DNA of 64,000 bases from Pseudomonas sp. P8_229 (GTDB lineage: Bacteria; Pseudomonadota; Gammaproteobacteria; Pseudomonadales; Pseudomonadaceae): the NCBI RefSeq assembly GCF_034008635.1, contig NZ_CP125378.1:2532001-2596000 (forward strand), read 5' to 3'. The notes under the pieces were generated by a model. The model was not told the DNA's origin, ran no database searches, and worked only from the letters and a program-made list of their open reading frames with translations. Both the position numbers and the translations under genes were made by a program. Positions 25,533 to 35,195 of this stretch are shown piece after piece (the first letter of the stretch is position 1; each line of letters starts with the position of its first letter).

Positions 25533-26757
25533 CCGAGCAAAAACAGGCACCGCCCGACAACGACGCGGCGCCATCAGTCTTCTGCTGGCCATGGTCCTGC
25601 TTGGGGTATTTCCCCTGGACGTGCTGCTTCCTTCGTTTCCCGCCCTGGCCGAACACTTTCGCAGCACTCCGGCGGACATTGCGCTGTCGATCAGCCTGTT
25701 CGCCGTAGGGATCGCGTTCGCGCAGCTGTTGATCGGGCCACTCTCCGATGTGATCGGGCGTAAAGGGTTGCTGCTCGCGGGCATGGGTGTATCGATGCTG
25801 GGGGCGCTCGGCTGCGCCATGACCAGCGACTACAAGCTCTTTCTGGCCTTCCGGTTGCTGCAGGCCTTGGGTTGCGGCTGCTTTGTGCTGTCCCAGGCGC
25901 TGGTTCAGGACCTGTTCGAGGGTGAGGAGCGCGACCGCTTGCGCATCCTGATGGTGACCGCGACCGGAATTTTCATTTCAGTGTCGCCGCTGGCCGGCAC
26001 GCTTCTGCAAACCACTCTCGGCTGGCGTGGCAGCTTCTGGGTATTCACCGCGCTGGCGGCGGTTGTACTGGTCAAGGCCTGGTTTTTTCTGGAGAACAGT
26101 CATCGCGTCGTTCGCAACACGCCGCTCAACTTCCTCAATGCCTATCGCCGGGTGCTCGGCGATTTCGAATTCGTCGGCTACTGGCTCATTTCCGCATTTG
26201 CGTTCGCCTGCCACTTCTCGTTCATCGTCATCTCACCACTGATCTTCATGGATCAACTGCAGCTATCGGCCTATGACTTCTCGCTGATCCTGCTGGCCTA
26301 CGGTGCGGCCTATATCGTTGGCGGGATTGCCGCTGCGCTGTTGAGCCGGCGCATCAGCTCCGCGCAACAGATCGTCGCGGGTTTGAGCATGATCCTGCTG
26401 GCGGGGCTGGTGATGCTGTTCCTGTCGCAGCACTTCGCGCTCTCGCCCGCCACGGTGCTGATTCCGATGCTGATCTGCACCGCCGGCACCACCATTGCGC
26501 GCCCGGCCGCCACCTCACGAGCCATGGGCCTGTTCCCGGGGAACGCCGGCACCTCGGCTTCGGCCGGTAGCACCATTGTCTTCATTTGTGGCGGCCTGAT
26601 CAGCGCCCTGATCAGCCTGAGCCCGAGCAACCTGCAAGCAACCCTCGGCTACTGCTTTGTCCTGCTCAGTTGCATCGCACTGGCGCTGAACAAGCGGATC
26701 AGTTATCGCGCCAGAGTCATCGAAAGCAGCGCCATCGCCCCCACCGGCGGCGATTGA
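25525..26757 (+). CDS. MFS exporter, Bcr/CflA drug-resistance type
   Basis: A 410-residue inner-membrane transporter of the major facilitator superfamily with about 12 membrane segments. Motif A, GPLSDVIGRKGLLL, lies between helices 2 and 3, and the N-terminal LPSFPALAEHF pattern is typical of the Bcr/CflA family. It overlaps the diiron oxygenase gene by 8 bases, so it is translationally coupled to it. The likely job is export of, or self-protection from, the cluster's product. Confidence 0.87.
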   Translation: MDNRAKTGTARQRRGAISLLLAMVLLGVFPLDVLLPSFPALAEHFRSTPADIALSISLFAVGIAFAQLLIGPLSDVIGRKGLLLAGMGVSMLGALGCAMTSDYKLFLAFRLLQALGCGCFVLSQALVQDLFEGEERDRLRILMVTATGIFISVSPLAGTLLQTTLGWRGSFWVFTALAAVVLVKAWFFLENSHRVVRNTPLNFLNAYRRVLGDFEFVGYWLISAFAFACHFSFIVISPLIFMDQLQLSAYDFSLILLAYGAAYIVGGIAAALLSRRISSAQQIVAGLSMILLAGLVMLFLSQHFALSPATVLIPMLICTAGTTIARPAATSRAMGLFPGNAGTSASAGSTIVFICGGLISALISLSPSNLQATLGYCFVLLSCIALALNKRISYRARVIESSAIAPTGGD

Positions 26758-27015
26758 GCCTGCCGGTCGTCATGCCATACGCACCGTCGGCACTGGAACA
26801 ATGCTTTGCGCCATTCCCTCCAGACGCCAGCGGTGTAGAATCGGCTGATTCATCGCCATTCATCCCCCGGCGGGTTTATGAGCTCAGGCTGAGGCAAGCG
26901 GCGATCCCGCAAAGTCATCGGCAACATCCAGGACACACGGCCATTTCTGAGTGTTCCAGACGTCAATAGAAGCTCACTCCCTTTTGATACCTGATTAGCC
27001 GCCCGGAGTGCTCCA
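26758..27015. other. Intergenic region upstream of ilvD
   Basis: These 258 bp lie between the exporter gene and ilvD. They carry the ilvD ribosome site (CGGAG) and presumably its promoter. I see no clear branched-chain leader peptide, attenuator or RNA gene. Confidence 0.4.
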
Positions 27016-28857
27016 ATGCCTGATTACCGTTCGAAAACATCCACCCACGGCCGCAACATGGCCGGCGCCCGCGCACTGTGGCGCGCCACCGGAATGAAAG
27101 ATGACGACTTCAAAAAGCCGATCATCGCCATTGCCAACTCGTTCACCCAGTTCGTACCGGGCCACGTACACCTGAAAGACCTTGGTCAACTGGTTGCCCG
27201 CGAAATCGAACGCGCCGGTGGCGTAGCGAAAGAATTCAACACCATCGCCGTGGATGACGGCATCGCCATGGGCCACGACGGCATGCTCTATTCGCTGCCG
27301 AGCCGCGAGATCATCGCCGACTCCGTCGAGTACATGGTCAACGCTCACTGCGCCGACGCCATCGTCTGCATTTCCAACTGCGACAAGATCACCCCGGGCA
27401 TGCTGATGGCGGCCCTGCGCCTGAACATTCCGGTGATCTTCGTATCCGGCGGCCCGATGGAAGCCGGCAAGACCAAACTCGCTTCCCACGGCCTCGACCT
27501 CGTCGACGCCATGGTGATCGCCGCCGACGAAAGCGCTTCTGACGAGAAAGTTGCCGAGTACGAGCGCAGCGCCTGCCCGACCTGCGGCTCATGCTCCGGC
27601 ATGTTCACGGCCAACTCGATGAACTGCCTGACCGAAGCGCTGGGCCTGGCACTGCCGGGCAACGGTTCGACCCTGGCCACCCACAGCGACCGCGAACAGC
27701 TGTTCCTGCAGGCCGGTCGCACCATCGTCGAGCTGTGCAAGCGTTACTACGGTGAGAACGACGAGTCGGTGCTGCCGCGCAACATTGCCAACTTCAAGGC
27801 GTTCGAAAACGCGATGATGCTCGACATCGCCATGGGCGGTTCGACCAACACCATCCTGCACTTGCTGGCTGCCGCCCAGGAAGCCGAGATCGATTTCGAC
27901 CTGCGCGACATCGACCGCCTCTCGCGCAGCGTGCCGCAACTGTGCAAAGTCGCTCCAAACATTCAGAAGTACCACATGGAAGACGTGCACCGCGCCGGCG
28001 GCATCTTCAGCATCCTCGGTTCGCTGGCCCGTGGCGGCCTGCTGCACACCGACCTGCCGACCGTGCACAGCCGCAGCATGGAAGAAGCCATCGCCAAATG
28101 GGACATCACCCAGACCACCGACGAAGCGGTGCACCACTTCTTCAAGGCAGGACCTGCCGGTATCCCGACCCAGACGGCATTCAGCCAGTCGACCCGTTGG
28201 GAAACGCTGGATGACGACCGTGAAAACGGCTGCATCCGCAGCTTCGAGCACGCCTATTCGCAAGAGGGTGGCCTGGCCGTGCTGTACGGCAACATCGCCC
28301 TCGACGGCTGTGTAGTGAAAACCGCCGGCGTCGACGAGTCGATCCACGTCTTCGAAGGCAACGCGAAGATCTTCGAAAGCCAGGACAGCGCCGTACGCGG
28401 CATCCTCGCCGACGAAGTGAAGGCTGGCGACATCGTCATCATTCGCTACGAGGGCCCGAAAGGCGGCCCGGGCATGCAGGAAATGCTCTACCCGACGTCC
28501 TACCTGAAATCCAAAGGCCTGGGCAAAGCCTGCGCACTGCTCACCGACGGTCGTTTCTCCGGCGGCACGTCGGGTCTGTCCATCGGTCACGCTTCGCCAG
28601 AAGCTGCAGCCGGCGGTGCGATCGGTCTGGTGCAGGACGGCGACAAAGTGCTGATCGACATTCCGAACCGCTCGATCAACCTGTTGGTCAGCGATGAAGA
28701 ACTGGCCGCACGCCGCGCCGAGCAGGACAAGAAAGGCTGGAAACCGGCCGAGATCCGTCCACGCAAAGTGACCACCGCGCTCAAGGCCTACGCCCTGCTG
28801 GCGACCAGCGCCGACAAGGGTGCCGTGCGTAACAAGGCGATGCTCGACGGGCTGTAA
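27016..28857 (+). CDS. ilvD: Dihydroxy-acid dehydratase IlvD
   Basis: IlvD dehydrates dihydroxy-isovalerate and dihydroxy-methylvalerate in valine, leucine and isoleucine synthesis. The 613-residue protein starts [20 protein letters not shown]. Its iron-sulfur cysteines lie in [11 protein letters not shown] and [19 protein letters not shown]. The C-terminal block [20 protein letters not shown] is canonical. The length equals that of E. coli-type IlvD. It is monocistronic here and unlinked to other ilv genes except ilvA at 54-56 kb. Confidence 0.98.
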   Translation: MPDYRSKTSTHGRNMAGARALWRATGMKDDDFKKPIIAIANSFTQFVPGHVHLKDLGQLVAREIERAGGVAKEFNTIAVDDGIAMGHDGMLYSLPSREIIADSVEYMVNAHCADAIVCISNCDKITPGMLMAALRLNIPVIFVSGGPMEAGKTKLASHGLDLVDAMVIAADESASDEKVAEYERSACPTCGSCSGMFTANSMNCLTEALGLALPGNGSTLATHSDREQLFLQAGRTIVELCKRYYGENDESVLPRNIANFKAFENAMMLDIAMGGSTNTILHLLAAAQEAEIDFDLRDIDRLSRSVPQLCKVAPNIQKYHMEDVHRAGGIFSILGSLARGGLLHTDLPTVHSRSMEEAIAKWDITQTTDEAVHHFFKAGPAGIPTQTAFSQSTRWETLDDDRENGCIRSFEHAYSQEGGLAVLYGNIALDGCVVKTAGVDESIHVFEGNAKIFESQDSAVRGILADEVKAGDIVIIRYEGPKGGPGMQEMLYPTSYLKSKGLGKACALLTDGRFSGGTSGLSIGHASPEAAAGGAIGLVQDGDKVLIDIPNRSINLLVSDEELAARRAEQDKKGWKPAEIRPRKVTTALKAYALLATSADKGAVRNKAMLDGL

Positions 28858-28881
28858 GCGTCAAATCGCAGAAACAAAAAT

Positions 28882-28901
28882 GCCCCGCCAAAGTGCGGGG
28901 C
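28882..28901 (-). terminator. Hairpin after ilvD, T-tract on the minus strand
   Basis: A GCCCCGC/GCGGGGC stem with a 6-base loop is followed by TTTTT on the minus strand after one or two bases. It could terminate the convergent phosphorylcholine phosphatase transcript, with a weaker effect on ilvD. Confidence 0.5.
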
Positions 28902-28902
28902 T

Positions 28903-29004
28903 GATCGTTCCCACGCTCTGCGTGGGAATGTCTCAAGGGACGCTCCACGTCCAGTGACGCGGAGCGTCACGGGCTGCATTCCCACGCAGAGCGTGGGAAC
29001 GATC
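28903..29004. repeat. Nested palindromic element (GATCGTTCCCACGCTCTGCGTGGGA type)
   Basis: The outer arms GATCGTTCCCACGCTCTGCG and complement bound 102 bp. Each arm is itself a palindrome (CCCACGC/GCGTGGG). An inner GACGCTCC/GGAGCGTC pair is also present. A second copy lies at 41677-41784. Confidence 0.85.
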
Positions 29005-29011
29005 AACCCGA

Positions 29012-29042
29012 TCCCTGTAGGCGCTGCCGAAGGCTCCTACAG
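29012..29042. repeat. Short inverted repeat CCCTGTAGG...CCTACAGGG
   Basis: An imperfect hairpin with CCTGTAGG-type ends and a GCTGCCGAAGGC centre lies just after the stop of the minus-strand phosphatase gene. It is probably another short intergenic repeat. Confidence 0.5.
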
Positions 29043-29054
29043 GGATTCTGAGGG

Positions 29055-30116
29055 TTATTGGATTTCTTCAGGCTTGACGATCACCCAGTTCTTGTCCGCC
29101 GTCACCGGCAAGCCTTCCTTGGCCTGCGCTGCCGCATGCTTGGCCATCATGCCGTTGAGCTGAGTCATGTATTTATCCTTGCGGTTGACCCACAGGTGGA
29201 TACCGCCCTTGGCCACATCCACATCGTGGAACAGCATATAACCGTCGCTGCTCGGGGTGTCGCCGCCCACCAGCACCGGTTTTTTCCACTCATCGATGTA
29301 CGTCAGGATCGCCGCGTGCTTGCCGGCCATCCAGGTTGCCGGGGTCCACAGGTACGGGGTCAGTTCGAGGCCGAGGTTGGCCTTCTCGTCATACTTGCCA
29401 GCCGTGATCTGCTTGCGCGCAGTGGTCAGCTCGCCGGTTTCGCGGTTCTTCAGCAACGTGGTCACACCGATCACGTTCTGCGGTTTGACGTTGTAGCCAT
29501 ACTTCGGATCGGCAGCGACCATGCGCACCAGCTCTTCGGAGGCGGCAGTCATCACGTAGACCTCGATGCCGTTCTCCATCAGCTTGTTGTACAGCTCGGC
29601 CTGACCGGTAAAGACTTTCGGCGGCTGCACGTCGAGGTTCTTCACCACATCGCCGTCGTAATAAGTCGCCGGCACCGGTTTACCCGAGGCCATCAGCTCA
29701 TCGACGTAGCCTTTGAGTTCCTTGAGGGTGAAGCCGGAAAACACCTGCGCTACCCACGGGTAGCAGACCATGTCGTCGACTTCGCACAGGCGATAGTAGT
29801 AACTGAACAGGCTTTCCTTGTGGTCGGCGGTGTCTTTGAACGGCATCAGTTTCAGGGAGGGATCGAGCTTGTCGCGGGTGATCAGCCCCTTGTTTTCCAT
29901 GAACGGCAGCAACGATTCTTCGAGGTCGTAGCGGTAACTGGTGTTGTCCATGTCAAACACCGCGTAGTTACCCTTGTTGGCGTTGGCCGCGATCATCGCG
30001 TCCAGTGCCTTGGCCTGATCCGCCGGCCAGTGTTTCAGGTCAGTGGCGAACGCCTGACCTGCCAGACCCAACCCTAACGTCAGTGCGACAGCCAGCAACT
30101 TCGGTGCGAACTTCAT
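29055..30116 (-). CDS. pchP: Phosphorylcholine phosphatase PchP (HAD superfamily)
   Basis: A periplasmic phosphatase that releases phosphate from phosphorylcholine during choline use. The 353-residue protein has a signal peptide (residues 1-24, ending QAFA). HAD motif I is FDMDNTSYRYD (D55), motif II lies in VMTAASEE, and motif III/IV in VGGDTPSSDGYML. These match the motif set described for P. aeruginosa PchP (DMDNT, SAA/TAA and GDTPxSD). No choline transporter is adjacent. The gene is divergent from the cystine symporter. Confidence 0.85.
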   Translation of the reverse strand: MKFAPKLLAVALTLGLGLAGQAFATDLKHWPADQAKALDAMIAANANKGNYAVFDMDNTSYRYDLEESLLPFMENKGLITRDKLDPSLKLMPFKDTADHKESLFSYYYRLCEVDDMVCYPWVAQVFSGFTLKELKGYVDELMASGKPVPATYYDGDVVKNLDVQPPKVFTGQAELYNKLMENGIEVYVMTAASEELVRMVAADPKYGYNVKPQNVIGVTTLLKNRETGELTTARKQITAGKYDEKANLGLELTPYLWTPATWMAGKHAAILTYIDEWKKPVLVGGDTPSSDGYMLFHDVDVAKGGIHLWVNRKDKYMTQLNGMMAKHAAAQAKEGLPVTADKNWVIVKPEEIQ

Positions 30117-30358
30117 TGGCGTTTTCTCCCCTGATGTAAAGACATCGACGCTAACAAATAAGTGTGACAGTCCTCGTCTGTCAGCGACCGCTTACGTCTC
30201 CTCAACGCCAACTGCATTGCCGAGAGCGACAGGCGCTTATTCCAAAAACGACGGATGACCTGCGATTTCGGTATTAATTCATTGGAAATCAAACTGTTAG
30301 GCTTGCCGGTTCGCAGTTGCCCAAGAAGGCGACTGGCACAAGTCTTATCGGAGTCTTC

Positions 30359-31750
30359 ATGAATCTGCCGCTGATCCTCAATCTGCTGGTGTTCCTCGCC
30401 CTGCTCTTTGGCCTGGCGCAAACCCGCCACACCACCTGGAGCCTGGCGAAAAAAGTCCTGCTCGCACTGGCGATGGGCGTCGCGTTCGGCGTGGCCCTGC
30501 ACACTGTTTACGGTGCCGGCAACCCGGTGCTGAAAGCCTCGATCGGCTGGTTCGATCTGGTAGGCAACGGTTACGTGCAGTTGCTGCAAATGATCGTGAT
30601 CCCGCTGGTGTTCGCCTCGATCCTCAGCGCGGTCGCGCGTCTGCACAACGCTTCGTCGCTGGGCAAGATCAGCTTCCTGACCATCGGCACCCTGCTGTTT
30701 ACCACCGCGATTGCGGCGCTGATCGGCATCGGCCTGACCAACCTGTTCGGCCTGACCGCCGAAGGGCTGGTGGCCGGCACCCAGGAAATGGCCCGTCTGC
30801 AAACCATTCAGACCGACTACGCCGGCAAGGTTGCCGACCTGAATGTGCCGCAGCTGCTGCTGTCGTTCATTCCACAGAACCCGTTCGCCGACCTGGCCCG
30901 GGCCAAGCCGACCTCGATCATCAGCGTGGTGATCTTCGCTGCATTCATGGGGGTTGCTGCGCTGCAACTGCTCAAGGATGACGTCGAAAAAGGTCAGAAA
31001 GTGATCAACGCCATCGACACCCTGCAAGCCTGGGTGATGCGTCTGGTGCGTCTGGTGATGAAGCTGACCCCGTACGGCGTACTGGCGCTGATGACTAAAG
31101 TCGTGGCTGGTTCCAACCTGCAGGACATCATCAAGCTCGGCAGTTTCGTCGTGGTCTCGTACCTCGGACTGGGCCTGATGTTCGTGGTCCACGGCTTGCT
31201 GGTGTCGGCCGCCGGGATCAACCCGCTGCGCTTCTTCCGCAAGATCTGGCCGGTGCTGACGTTCGCGTTCACCAGCCGTTCCAGCGCGGCGAGTATCCCG
31301 CTGAGCATTGAAGCGCAGACCCGTCGTCTGGGAATTCCGCAGTCGGTGGCGAGTTTCGCCGCATCGTTCGGTGCGACCATCGGCCAGAACGGTTGCGCCG
31401 GTCTGTACCCGGCGATGTTGGCGGTCATGGTGGCGCCAACCGTTGGCATCAACCCACTGGATCCGCTGTGGATCGCGACACTGGTGGCGATTGTGACCCT
31501 GAGCTCGGCCGGTGTGGCCGGTGTCGGTGGCGGCGCGACGTTTGCGGCGCTGATCGTGCTGCCGGCGATGGGTTTGCCGGTGTCACTGGTGGCGCTGCTG
31601 ATTTCGGTCGAGCCGCTGATCGACATGGGTCGTACGGCGTTGAACGTGAGTGGATCGATCACGGCGGGGGCGATTACCAGCCAGGTGATGCAGCAGACAG
31701 ATAAAGCACTGCTGGATGCGGATGAGCATGCGGAGCTTGCTCAGGCTTAA
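30359..31750 (+). CDS. tcyP: L-cystine:H+/Na+ symporter TcyP-like (DAACS family)
   Basis: A 463-residue dicarboxylate/amino-acid:cation symporter resembling YdjN/TcyP. The start at 30359 ([11 protein letters not shown]) was chosen because GGAG lies 5 bases upstream and it leads straight into the first membrane helix; an upstream in-frame start adds 14 unlikely residues. Conserved segments include [17 protein letters not shown] (serine-rich hairpin), [19 protein letters not shown] and the [18 protein letters not shown] loop. It probably imports cystine. It is a single gene followed by a REP element. Confidence 0.85.
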   Translation: MNLPLILNLLVFLALLFGLAQTRHTTWSLAKKVLLALAMGVAFGVALHTVYGAGNPVLKASIGWFDLVGNGYVQLLQMIVIPLVFASILSAVARLHNASSLGKISFLTIGTLLFTTAIAALIGIGLTNLFGLTAEGLVAGTQEMARLQTIQTDYAGKVADLNVPQLLLSFIPQNPFADLARAKPTSIISVVIFAAFMGVAALQLLKDDVEKGQKVINAIDTLQAWVMRLVRLVMKLTPYGVLALMTKVVAGSNLQDIIKLGSFVVVSYLGLGLMFVVHGLLVSAAGINPLRFFRKIWPVLTFAFTSRSSAASIPLSIEAQTRRLGIPQSVASFAASFGATIGQNGCAGLYPAMLAVMVAPTVGINPLDPLWIATLVAIVTLSSAGVAGVGGGATFAALIVLPAMGLPVSLVALLISVEPLIDMGRTALNVSGSITAGAITSQVMQQTDKALLDADEHAELAQA

Positions 31751-31775
31751 GTTCTTCTTTGCCTGACCTGGCCTC

Positions 31776-31850
31776 TTCGCGAGCAAACCCGCTCCCACAC
31801 TGGATTTGTGTCGATCACAGATCCTATGTGGGAGCGGGTTTGCTCGCGAA
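31776..31850. repeat. REPIN-like inverted repeat between tcyP and folA
   Basis: Inverted 24-bp arms of the TGTGGGAGCGGGTTTGCTCG form are separated by 27 bp. The right arm ends four bases before the folA stop codon complement at 31855. Confidence 0.88.
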
Positions 31851-31854
31851 GCTC

Positions 31855-32367
31855 TTAGGCTTTTTCCCAGACTTCGAAGTTGTACGCAGGCTTATCGCCC
31901 TCAGCCGGATTTGGCACATTCGACACCAGTTTCCACTGGTTCAGATCAAACTCCGGAAACCACGCATCCCCTTCCGGGCTCAGCGCCACACGGGTCAGGT
32001 ACAGACGATCGGCCTGCGCCAGCCCTTGCGCATACAACTGCGCGCCGCCAATCAGCATCAGCTCATCGACGCCCTGCGCTTTCGCCCATTCCTCGGCGCG
32101 AACCACGGCAGCCTCCAGCGACGGATAAACCTCTGCGCCTTCCAGTACCAGATCAGGCTGACGGCTGACCACGATGTTCAAGCGCCCCGGCAGCGGGCGA
32201 CCGAGGGAGTCCCAGGTCTTGCGGCCCATGATGATCGGCTTGCCGAGGGTCGTCGCCTTGAAGTATTTGAAGTCCCCCGGCAGGTGCCAGGGCATGCTGT
32301 TGTCGACGCCGATCACACGGTTTTCACCGAGGGCTGCGATCAGGCTGAGGGGGAGTGATTTAGTCAT
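31855..32367 (-). CDS. folA: Dihydrofolate reductase FolA
   Basis: FolA reduces dihydrofolate to tetrahydrofolate with NADPH; it is the trimethoprim target. The 170-residue protein starts MTKSLPLSLIAALGENRVIG. It shows MPWHLPGDFKYFKATTLGKP (substrate site), IMGRKTWDSLGRPLPGR and the NADPH-binding ELMLIGGAQLYAQGL. The start was set at the ATG giving the family N-terminus; the longer in-frame extension is non-coding. thyA, its metabolic partner, lies about 15 kb away on the same strand. Confidence 0.97.
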   Translation of the reverse strand: MTKSLPLSLIAALGENRVIGVDNSMPWHLPGDFKYFKATTLGKPIIMGRKTWDSLGRPLPGRLNIVVSRQPDLVLEGAEVYPSLEAAVVRAEEWAKAQGVDELMLIGGAQLYAQGLAQADRLYLTRVALSPEGDAWFPEFDLNQWKLVSNVPNPAEGDKPAYNFEVWEKA

Positions 32368-32392
32368 GCCGGCGAGGATACCAGAGCCTCGC

Positions 32393-32423
32393 TTGACCCG
32401 ATAAGCGCCACAGCGGTTATGCT
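32393..32423 (+). promoter_or_regulatory. Sigma70-like promoter of the DUF2868 operon
   Basis: TTGACC (32393-32398) is followed after 18-19 bp by TTATGC/TATGCT (32417-32423). A GCTCAATTGAGC palindrome (32427-32438) lies just downstream in the short leader. Confidence 0.5.
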
Positions 32424-32452
32424 CACTGCTCAATTGAGCAACGGAATGGCGC

Positions 32453-33826
32453 GTGACTGAACTGACTCCACTGCAAAACCTCTGGCTGACAGAAACCATC
32501 CGCCTGCGTGAAGAACACGCAGGTCCCCTGGAGGATCTGGAAGCCAATCGTCTGGCCCGCGCGGCCGGCGGCGATCTGCCGAGCCGCATTCAACGCCGCG
32601 CGGCATGGCTGGCCGAGCGCGACGGGCTGAGCGCTGCGCTCACTCACTGGCTGCAAGGCGCACGTCTGGCGCTGGTGCTGCTGATGATCTTCGCGGTGCT
32701 GAGCGGCGCCGGTCTGGCCTTCGCCGCGCTGAGTCAGACGCCGGTCAATGTGTTCTGGGCCTTGGGCAGCCTGCTCGGGCTGAACCTGATTCTGCTGTTG
32801 AGCTGGGCGCTGGGGCTGGTCTTTGCCGGCGAACACGGCACCACTCTTGGGCGTTTGTGGCTGTGGCTCAGCGAAAAATTCGCCCGTGACGCCAAAGCCG
32901 CACAACTCGCACCGGCCCTGCTGTTGATGCTGCAACGCAAAAAACTCAACCGCTGGGCGCTCGGCACACTGGTCAACGGCCTGTGGCTGCTGGCGATGCT
33001 CAGCGCGCTGGTGTTGCTGCTGACGCTGATGGCGACCCGGCGCTACGGCTTCGTCTGGGAAACCACCATTCTCAGCGCCGACACGTTCATCAACATGACC
33101 CAAACCCTCGGCGCGCTGCCGGCGCTGCTCGGCTTCAACGTGCCGACCGTAGAGATGATCCGCGCCAGCGGCGACGCCGCACTGAACATCGAAAGCGCGC
33201 GGCAGGCCTGGGCGACCTGGCTGGTCGGCGTGCTGGTGGTCTACGGCGTGCTGCCGCGCCTGCTGCTGGCACTGTTTTGCTTCTGGCGCTGGAGCAGTGG
33301 CAAAGCGGCGCTGAGTCTGGACTTGAACCTGCCCGGCTACGCCCAGTTGCGCGAACGCCTGATGCCGACCAGCGAGCGCCTCGGCATCAACGATGCGGCG
33401 CCGCAGCAGTTGCATCGGGTCGAAAGCAGCGTCAGCGAACATGCGAGCGACGGTGCCCTGCTGGTCGCCATCGAACTCGACGACCAGCGCCCCTGGCCTC
33501 CGGCCCTGCCGAAAACCGTGAACAACGCCGGGATTCTAGACAGCCGCGAATCGCGGCACAAACTGCTCGAACAACTCAGCCGCTTCCCCCCTGCGCGCCT
33601 GCTGATCGCCTGCGATCCACGGCGCTCGCCGGACCGCGGTAGCCTCGCGCTGATCGCCGAACTGGCGCGCAATGCCGGCGCCACCCGCGTCTGGCTGCTG
33701 CAAGCACCGCCCGGCGAAGCGCTGGACAGCGCACGCCTCGGCGACTGGCACCTCGCCCTGCAACAACTGGAGCTGCCATTCGCCGATTGCGCGCCGATGA
33801 ACTGGCTGGAGAACGGTCATGACTGA
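32453..33826 (+). CDS. DUF2868 membrane protein
   Basis: A 457-residue protein of unknown function with a GTG start. After about 65 soluble residues there are membrane segments near residues 70-95, 102-125, 165-190 and 255-275. A soluble C-terminal domain of about 170 residues follows, containing a LLIACDPRRSPDRGSLALIAEL segment. The gene overlaps the following GTPase gene by 8 bases. This DUF2868-DUF3482 pair recurs in Pseudomonas, suggesting a membrane-GTPase complex. No enzyme motif was recognised. Confidence 0.8.
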   Translation: MTELTPLQNLWLTETIRLREEHAGPLEDLEANRLARAAGGDLPSRIQRRAAWLAERDGLSAALTHWLQGARLALVLLMIFAVLSGAGLAFAALSQTPVNVFWALGSLLGLNLILLLSWALGLVFAGEHGTTLGRLWLWLSEKFARDAKAAQLAPALLLMLQRKKLNRWALGTLVNGLWLLAMLSALVLLLTLMATRRYGFVWETTILSADTFINMTQTLGALPALLGFNVPTVEMIRASGDAALNIESARQAWATWLVGVLVVYGVLPRLLLALFCFWRWSSGKAALSLDLNLPGYAQLRERLMPTSERLGINDAAPQQLHRVESSVSEHASDGALLVAIELDDQRPWPPALPKTVNNAGILDSRESRHKLLEQLSRFPPARLLIACDPRRSPDRGSLALIAELARNAGATRVWLLQAPPGEALDSARLGDWHLALQQLELPFADCAPMNWLENGHD

Positions 33827-35195
33827 TGCCCGGAAAACGCCGCTGAAACTTGCAGTGGTCGGCCACACCAACGTCGGCAAGACCTCGCTGCTGCGCACCC
33901 TGACCCGCGACGTCGGTTTCGGCGAGGTCTCGCACCGGCCAAGTACCACTCGGCATGTCGAGGGTGCGCGGTTGTCGGTGGACGGCGAGCCACTGCTTGA
34001 TCTCTACGACACGCCCGGGCTGGAAGACGCGATTGCCCTGCTGGATTTCCTCGAGCGTCTGGAGCGTCCGGGCGCACGCCTCGACGGTCCGGCGCGACTG
34101 GCGCGCTTTCTCGACGGCAGCGAGGCACGCCAGCGTTTCGAACAGGAGGCGAAAGTGCTGCGGCAACTGCTGGCCTCCGACGCCGGACTCTACGTGATCG
34201 ACGCCCGCGAGCCGGTGCTGGCCAAGTACCGCGATGAACTGGAAGTGCTCGCCAGTTGTGGCAAGCCGCTGCTGCCGGTGCTGAATTTCGTCAGCAGCGC
34301 CAACCATCGCGAGCCGGACTGGCGCGAAGCGTTGGCGCGGCTCGGCCTGCATGCGCTGGTGCGTTTCGACAGCGTTGCACCGCCGGAGGACGGCGAGCGG
34401 CGGCTGTACGAAAGCCTCGCATTACTGCTGGAAAATGCCCGCCCGCAACTGGAACGGCTGATCGCCGATCAACAGGCCCAGCGCCTCGCGCGCCAGCAAA
34501 GTGCGGCGCGCTTGATCGCCGAATTGCTGATCGATTGCGCCGCGTGCCGACGCAGCGTGGTCAGCGAGGCCGAGCAGGAACAGCAAGCGATCAGCGAGCT
34601 GCGCAAGGCTGTGCGTCAGCGTGAGCAGAAGTGTGTTGAGGCGCTGCTCAAGTTGTATGCGTTTCGTCCACAGGATGCGGCGGCGAGTGATTTGCCGTTG
34701 CTGGACGGGCGTTGGGGCGATGACCTGTTCAACCCGGAAACCCTGAAGCAACTGGGGGTTCGCGTCGGCGGCGGGATTGCTGCCGGTGCTGCGGCCGGTG
34801 CCGGGGTGGATTTGCTGGTGGGCGGCATTACTCTTGGTGCTGCGGCTTTGGCTGGCGCGATTGCCGGTGGTGCGCTGCAAACGGCGCGCAGTTATGGCAG
34901 TCGTTTGCTGGGCAAGATCAAGGGCCAGCGGGAATTGACGGTGGATGATGGGGTGTTGCGGCTGTTGGCGTTGCGTCAGCGGCAACTGTTGCTCGCGCTC
35001 GATCAGCGCGGGCATGCGGCGATGGACGCGGTTCAGGTTGCAACGCCGCAGGACAAAACCTGGCGCGAGGGCAAGTTGCCGGATGCGCTGAGCAAGGCCC
35101 GGGCGCATCCGCAGTGGTCATCACTGAACCCGCATGCGAAGTTGAATCAGGCAGAGCGGCAGGAGCAGATTGATTTACTGGCTGCAGAGCTTTAG
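33819..35195 (+). CDS. Era-like GTPase with DUF3482 C-terminal domain
   Basis: A 458-residue protein with an N-terminal TRAFAC-class GTPase domain: G1 VVGHTNVGKTSLLR, a switch threonine region RPSTTRHVEG, and G3 LYDTPGLED. The NKxD motif appears degenerate (LPVLNFVSSAN). The C-terminal DUF3482 region has a long helical stretch (about residues 210-275). A glycine/alanine-rich hydrophobic segment (about residues 310-350, GGGIAAGAAAGAGVDLLVGG) could insert into membranes. It is translationally coupled to the DUF2868 gene. Its last 22 codons are repeated three more times downstream as non-coding copies. Confidence 0.82.
   Translation: MTDARKTPLKLAVVGHTNVGKTSLLRTLTRDVGFGEVSHRPSTTRHVEGARLSVDGEPLLDLYDTPGLEDAIALLDFLERLERPGARLDGPARLARFLDGSEARQRFEQEAKVLRQLLASDAGLYVIDAREPVLAKYRDELEVLASCGKPLLPVLNFVSSANHREPDWREALARLGLHALVRFDSVAPPEDGERRLYESLALLLENARPQLERLIADQQAQRLARQQSAARLIAELLIDCAACRRSVVSEAEQEQQAISELRKAVRQREQKCVEALLKLYAFRPQDAAASDLPLLDGRWGDDLFNPETLKQLGVRVGGGIAAGAAAGAGVDLLVGGITLGAAALAGAIAGGALQTARSYGSRLLGKIKGQRELTVDDGVLRLLALRQRQLLLALDQRGHAAMDAVQVATPQDKTWREGKLPDALSKARAHPQWSSLNPHAKLNQAERQEQIDLLAAEL

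Noticed and set aside
26758..27015. Possible leader peptide or attenuator controlling ilvD
   Set aside because: No short ORF with Leu/Val/Ile runs and no terminator/antiterminator pair could be seen in this region.
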